Positions 40,901 through 43,194 of a stretch of DNA of 43,194 bases are shown here, piece after piece; the stretch's first letter is position 1; every line of letters starts with the position of its first letter. A program made the position numbers and the translations under genes. The notes below the pieces were generated by a model that saw only the letters and a list, made by a program, of their open reading frames with translations, was not told the DNA's origin and did not search any database. This DNA comes from JANLSE01 sp038214135 (lineage in GTDB: Bacteria > Chloroflexota > Chloroflexia > Chloroflexales > Roseiflexaceae), in assembly GCA_038214135.1 (NCBI GenBank), contig JBBQSD010000044.1, forward strand, positions 1-43,194, written 5' to 3'.

Positions 40901-42444
40901 TAGAAGCGCTTAGTAGTGACTTCAACATTGAATGCATCCAATACCTTGGCATAGATTGCAGATGGCGATGGGAGCGGATGCGGCAAGGCCATATCGCGCA
41001 TAACATCTAATGTGTGGCGTGTGGGCCGATCAATATCAACGGCAAGGCGCAGCAATCGCGGACAATCAGGGGCTGCACCACGTTGTGGAGCAATGAACAA
41101 CAACTGTTCATAAATTAGCTCGCCGACCGTATTTTGAGCTGTCTTTGCTGCGACAAACAACCAATTGCCACCTCGCCGTAGGAGGTCGCGGCCAATAGAT
41201 TGAAGCACGGTAGCAGATGAGTCATTCAACTCAAGCAGTATCACGCCAAAAGCATCTCCACCCAGATTGTAGTTTGTGATCCAGAACGCCTGCTCGATTG
41301 CTTTATATGACTGGGTGTACCATGATTGGTCAATTAGCAGTGGATCAGTACTAATTGGGTAACCCAATTTTGCGAATAGCTGACGCACTGCATCAACTGA
41401 CCGAGAGCGCATCACATCGGTTACAGACAGTATCGTAGGAGCATCGGTACGGGAAGGTTTACCGATGTCATCGAACGACAGTTGCTCGCCTTCAGACCGT
41501 GGTACGGTTGTCGGAAGGCGAACAGGTAGTTGAACAAGGGTTGTCTGAATACTTATCAGTGCTTGATACACCTCGCGCACCGTCTGAAAACGCTGTGCAG
41601 GATCAGGCTGAAGCAGCTTCAGTACGAGATCATCAAGCTGTGGTGGAATATTCCAATCCGGGTTAGTGAAACTTGGTGGTTCAGGTAAACGCTGCTTAGC
41701 AGCGATAAGCTCATCATTATCTAGCGCCTGGTAGTATGCTTGTGGGAGGGTCAGCGTCTGTCCTAGTACCTGCCAAAAGATCAATCCCAGGGAATAAAGA
41801 TCACTTCGCACATCAGTGGATGATGTATCGCGGATCTGTTCTGGTGATGCATACAGCATGGTGCCAAACACCGTACCAGCAGTTGTTTCGACGCCAAACG
41901 GCGCGTCTGGCAGTTGTGCAATGCCAAAATCACCAATCTTAGCTAACTGCCTTATTTGACCTGTGGGTCCGAGTTGTTCCTCTACGAAGATATTATGCGG
42001 TTTCAGATCGCGATGCACGATTCCCTTGTCATGGATTACAATCAGCCCTTGAACAACCTGAAGGAAAATATCAAGAGCAGAGAGTAGATCAGTTGGAAAG
42101 GCTCTGTCTAGGCTAGTACCAGACATAAGTTCCATAAAAATAGCAAGCATTTCACGGCCATGCTCATCGACTCCCCATGTCTTGGCGTTATATATAGTGA
42201 TGACGTTTGGATGAGTGAATCGTGCTGCTGTTCTAGCTTCTTGGGCAAAGCGCTTCCGCCAAAACTCTGGAGTGCGCTTGCGAATAAACTTAATGGCCTC
42301 ATGGCGATCTAGGTTTTTGTTCTGCGCCCGCCATACCACGCCCATGCCACCTTCACCAATTTGTTCTTCAAGAATATAATCATCAAGGACATGTAGTCCC
42401 GCAAAGAGACCGAGATCTTGAGAAATAGATTGGTGCTTGGCCAT
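37993..42444 (-). CDS. Ser/Thr protein kinase fused to Eco57I/PglX-like N6-adenine DNA methyltransferase
   Basis: 1483 residues from ATG 42444 (AGGAG upstream); the open frame extends 12 codons further without need. Residues about 20-300 form a complete Hanks-type kinase: IGEGGMGVVW (30-38), Lys52, HRDLKPHN with Asp146, DFG at 172-174, ASPEQ in place of APE, and DVRSDLYSLG. A linker and a helical region (350-700) as in long type-IIG-like methylases follow. Then TGSYYTP (719-725), motif I DPACGSG (784-790), GVDADPIAVNIARLRLWL and catalytic motif IV NPPY (1027-1030), and a C-terminal target-recognition/TaqI-C-like part ending near WKPFPI. No nuclease motif is apparent within it. It should methylate adenine in a specific site and phosphorylate itself or operon partners. 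It is first in the operon; a consensus promoter lies just upstream. Confidence 0.93.
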   Translation of the reverse strand: MAKHQSISQDLGLFAGLHVLDDYILEEQIGEGGMGVVWRAQNKNLDRHEAIKFIRKRTPEFWRKRFAQEARTAARFTHPNVITIYNAKTWGVDEHGREMLAIFMELMSGTSLDRAFPTDLLSALDIFLQVVQGLIVIHDKGIVHRDLKPHNIFVEEQLGPTGQIRQLAKIGDFGIAQLPDAPFGVETTAGTVFGTMLYASPEQIRDTSSTDVRSDLYSLGLIFWQVLGQTLTLPQAYYQALDNDELIAAKQRLPEPPSFTNPDWNIPPQLDDLVLKLLQPDPAQRFQTVREVYQALISIQTTLVQLPVRLPTTVPRSEGEQLSFDDIGKPSRTDAPTILSVTDVMRSRSVDAVRQLFAKLGYPISTDPLLIDQSWYTQSYKAIEQAFWITNYNLGGDAFGVILLELNDSSATVLQSIGRDLLRRGGNWLFVAAKTAQNTVGELIYEQLLFIAPQRGAAPDCPRLLRLAVDIDRPTRHTLDVMRDMALPHPLPSPSAIYAKVLDAFNVEVTTKRFYSQYARLFRELVTAVRKDNAMIAEFSDIHEVEGFVQRLLSRLMFLYFLQKKGWLAGDQAFLTSQFGIVSGQLDNYYRDFLVPLFFKALALPENERNTDPDKGPVWSQIDVPFLNGGLFEVGVGQDYELDWRSTNALGVQLDNRYFTPDSSGAFDIGGGESGGILAFFNRYEFTVEEDTPEDIAVSLDPEMLGKVFEELITERHETGSYYTPRPVVTFMCREALKGLLQSRLPRVSPAALAKLVDEHNASDLSRPTRTDVIAELQNITICDPACGSGAYLLGMLHELLALRQLLVRGDDDARSVYEDKLDIIERNIYGVDADPIAVNIARLRLWLSLIVDFNGNNPPPLPNLDYKIMVGDSLVEKLNGKPLVEGQEQRNTTQHGIVFNADRAALQAEFERLRRDLFGFEGTSAERRNMKERLLTIERDLLLKVLREQRDDLDSKERDILARTDWAVPAREKRYTKELDAIKGQRNVIDEIERQVTKEQRRPIFPWNLYFSEVFQRGGFDIMLANPPYVRADAQYKHLTHEGDRQEAIARWQTYRAMLLKSGDYTTLFEKWDLYIPFLERAFQKLRTSGQLIFIIPDAYNSNKYTLRSHEFFLKHSRVMRIDFCSEIPIFEGVGVLNSILHFVKTEPTISDSPVRVRRWGKTPREFETNQEILATDPQQQLEQNCFRYTHEQAVQIAVDTVLLAQVCYISVGMVIHADEKQAHGLFKAEDLVVDVQDNEHPKPYVEGKDIVRWSFDRIRYLEYGTSRAPALFRRITFNELYDAPEKLISMDLAGNQTRVAYDNHQLSHNHSAWSFVRWCDLVGVQNKSIQKTAKYRGEVKLHQPNPDVYREELEVLSRNFSTKYLLAIMNSSFARQWLATRRRNKLRIYPEDWKPFPIAVIPLSEQQPLIDLVDHILNEFQTHGHPLPNPAIARVAAWEQEIDTQVYAIYGIEPNAVGSIAAAAPTDLGETDDGDDGDGEA

Positions 42445-42504
42445 AGAGATGACTCCTGGACAACATAGCAAAGACAACAAAATAGATATACCACCAGTGT
42501 TGGC

Positions 42505-42533
42505 AGTATATCAGATTCTGTTAGTGGCTCCAA
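42505..42533 (-). promoter_or_regulatory. Sigma-70-like promoter of the kinase-methylase operon
   Basis: On the minus strand TTGGAG (42533-42528), 17-base spacer, TATACT (42510-42505), about 60 bases before the ATG at 42444. Near-consensus hexamers with ideal spacing. No other promoter of this quality is seen inside the five-gene run. Confidence 0.65.
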
Positions 42534-42571
42534 CCCGCTGACGCAGTGAGGATGTGCCGTATTCTTTTGGA

Positions 42572-43194
42572 ATGGTCGGGTGCGAACCTATATGTCCGCC
42601 AACCATTGCGGATCCGTGCGGGCCGACACGTGGGTTATGGCCCATACGCGTGGACGCCTGGCAGACCGCCGCAGAAGTTTACGTCACACCACTCAGTGGG
42701 CATGGAACTGGTGAAGAATATAGCCAGCATCCCACATCAACGCGTGGTAGCTATCGCCCGATCTGGCTGGATGTGCATGCGCTAGCAAACTACGATATTC
42801 GGCCACAAGCCCTGGCATGCGCGCTTGCCGATGGGACACTTCAGCGAATAACCCAACCACTCCATATTCAGGAACCACAGCTCCGCGAGGCAATCCCCGC
42901 AGATGCCGATATATTGCGCGATCTGCTGATCCAGTCCTTCATTGAGTATGAAGGGCGGCTCGATCCACCCACAGGCGTGTATGCCGAGACAGTTGCTTCG
43001 CTGGCGAAGAAGCTCAACGATGGTGGCGCGCTTGTGGGTGAAATCGGCGGGATCGCTGTGGGATGCATCTTCTACGCACCAAAGGATGGCTATCTGTATG
43101 TTGGCCGACTGGCCGTTATCCCTGCATATCGGCATCGGAACATCGCAACGCTGCTGCTCGATGCTGCCGAACAGCGTGCCCGCGATCTCGGCTT
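42572..43194 (+). CDS. GNAT acetyltransferase, C-terminally cut by the window edge
   Basis: The frame is open from 42542 to the edge. From about 42890 it is a clear GNAT domain: REAIPADADILRDLLIQSFIEYEGRLDPPTGVYAETVASLAKKL, GGIAVGCIFYAPKDGYLYVGRLAVIPAYRHRNIATLLLDAAEQRARDLG; the YRHRNIATLLL stretch is the acetyl-CoA loop, with RNIA for the usual RGIG. The upstream about 100 residues (including RPIWLDVHALANYDIRPQALACALADGTLQ) belong to no family known to me, and the first about 40 look unlike protein. The true start (ATG 42572, GTG 42554 or later) is uncertain; the first part may be the end of another decayed gene. Confidence 0.6.
   Translation, partial: MVGCEPICPPTIADPCGPTRGLWPIRVDAWQTAAEVYVTPLSGHGTGEEYSQHPTSTRGSYRPIWLDVHALANYDIRPQALACALADGTLQRITQPLHIQEPQLREAIPADADILRDLLIQSFIEYEGRLDPPTGVYAETVASLAKKLNDGGALVGEIGGIAVGCIFYAPKDGYLYVGRLAVIPAYRHRNIATLLLDAAEQRARDLG

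Noticed and set aside
32880..42444. Calling the operon BREX, Pgl or DISARM outright
   Set aside because: Only single modules match; PglZ, PglY/BrxC, BrxL, DrmA and DrmB are absent, and the kinase-methylase fusion and FHA-NERD gene do not belong to those definitions.
1..43194. tRNA, rRNA, riboswitch or transposase genes
   Set aside because: None recognised on either strand by inspection; no cloverleaf-like tRNA ends, rRNA core sequences or DDE/Tyr recombinase motifs were seen.

Overview
The window is a bacterial chromosome segment whose gene families (WxL-like/DUF916 surface pair, many OmpR-type regulator/kinase pairs, sulfide:quinone reductase, long Eco57I-type methylase, DUF433/DUF5615 pair) best fit the Chloroflexota, probably class Chloroflexia. 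That placement is inferred from family composition; no rRNA, tRNA or other marker gene is present.

Region 1 (1-6.8 kb): the start of a MalT-like LuxR regulator leaving the window on the left, a WxL-like surface protein and its DUF916 partner separated by a strong hairpin, a decayed two-component pair, an ECF sigma/anti-sigma pair, and a divergent sulfide:quinone oxidoreductase.

Region 2 (6.8-21.5 kb): an accessory stretch themed on sulfur, thiols, redox and toxic metal(loid)s: a rhodanese, a protein disulfide oxidoreductase, a NapH-like ferredoxin membrane protein with partner, DUF302 and YgaP-like proteins, a secreted Gly/Met-rich protein, one intact two-component pair, the C-terminal remnant of an ArsJ-type efflux pump, a tiny GDCCVxC-family gene with an in-frame TGA where the family has Cys (probable selenoprotein), a YnfA-type membrane protein, and a MerR/SoxR-like regulator divergent from a two-gene operon with a textbook 19-bp-spacer operator-promoter. 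Many genes between 3.2 and 21.5 kb are broken by frameshifts, nonsense codons or internal deletions. The next 20 kb has none, so this part is either decaying or badly sequenced.

Region 3 (21.7-31.2 kb): intact, mostly metabolic genes on the + strand: a heterodimeric ABC exporter, an aldo/keto reductase, a monoacylglycerol-lipase-like hydrolase, a MetF-like reductase, an aspartate kinase and a GH32 fructosidase. Short low-complexity repeats flank the ABC operon and the GH32 gene.

Region 4 (31.3-42.5 kb): a more AT-rich, minus-strand defence-like island. One promoter (about 42.5 kb) appears to drive five tightly packed genes: a Ser/Thr protein kinase fused to an Eco57I/PglX-like N6-adenine methylase (1483 aa), a DUF433 antitoxin-like protein, a DUF5615 PIN-like toxin, an SNF2 helicase with an N-terminal phospholipase-D-like nuclease domain, and a NERD nuclease-like domain fused to a phosphothreonine-binding FHA domain. 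A kinase/methylase writer, an FHA phospho-reader on a nuclease and a helicase-nuclease in one transcript suggest a phospho-signalling-controlled restriction system. It resembles Pgl/BREX and DISARM in parts but lacks their other core genes. A four-copy 64-bp tandem repeat lies just beyond the operon end. The window closes inside a GNAT acetyltransferase.
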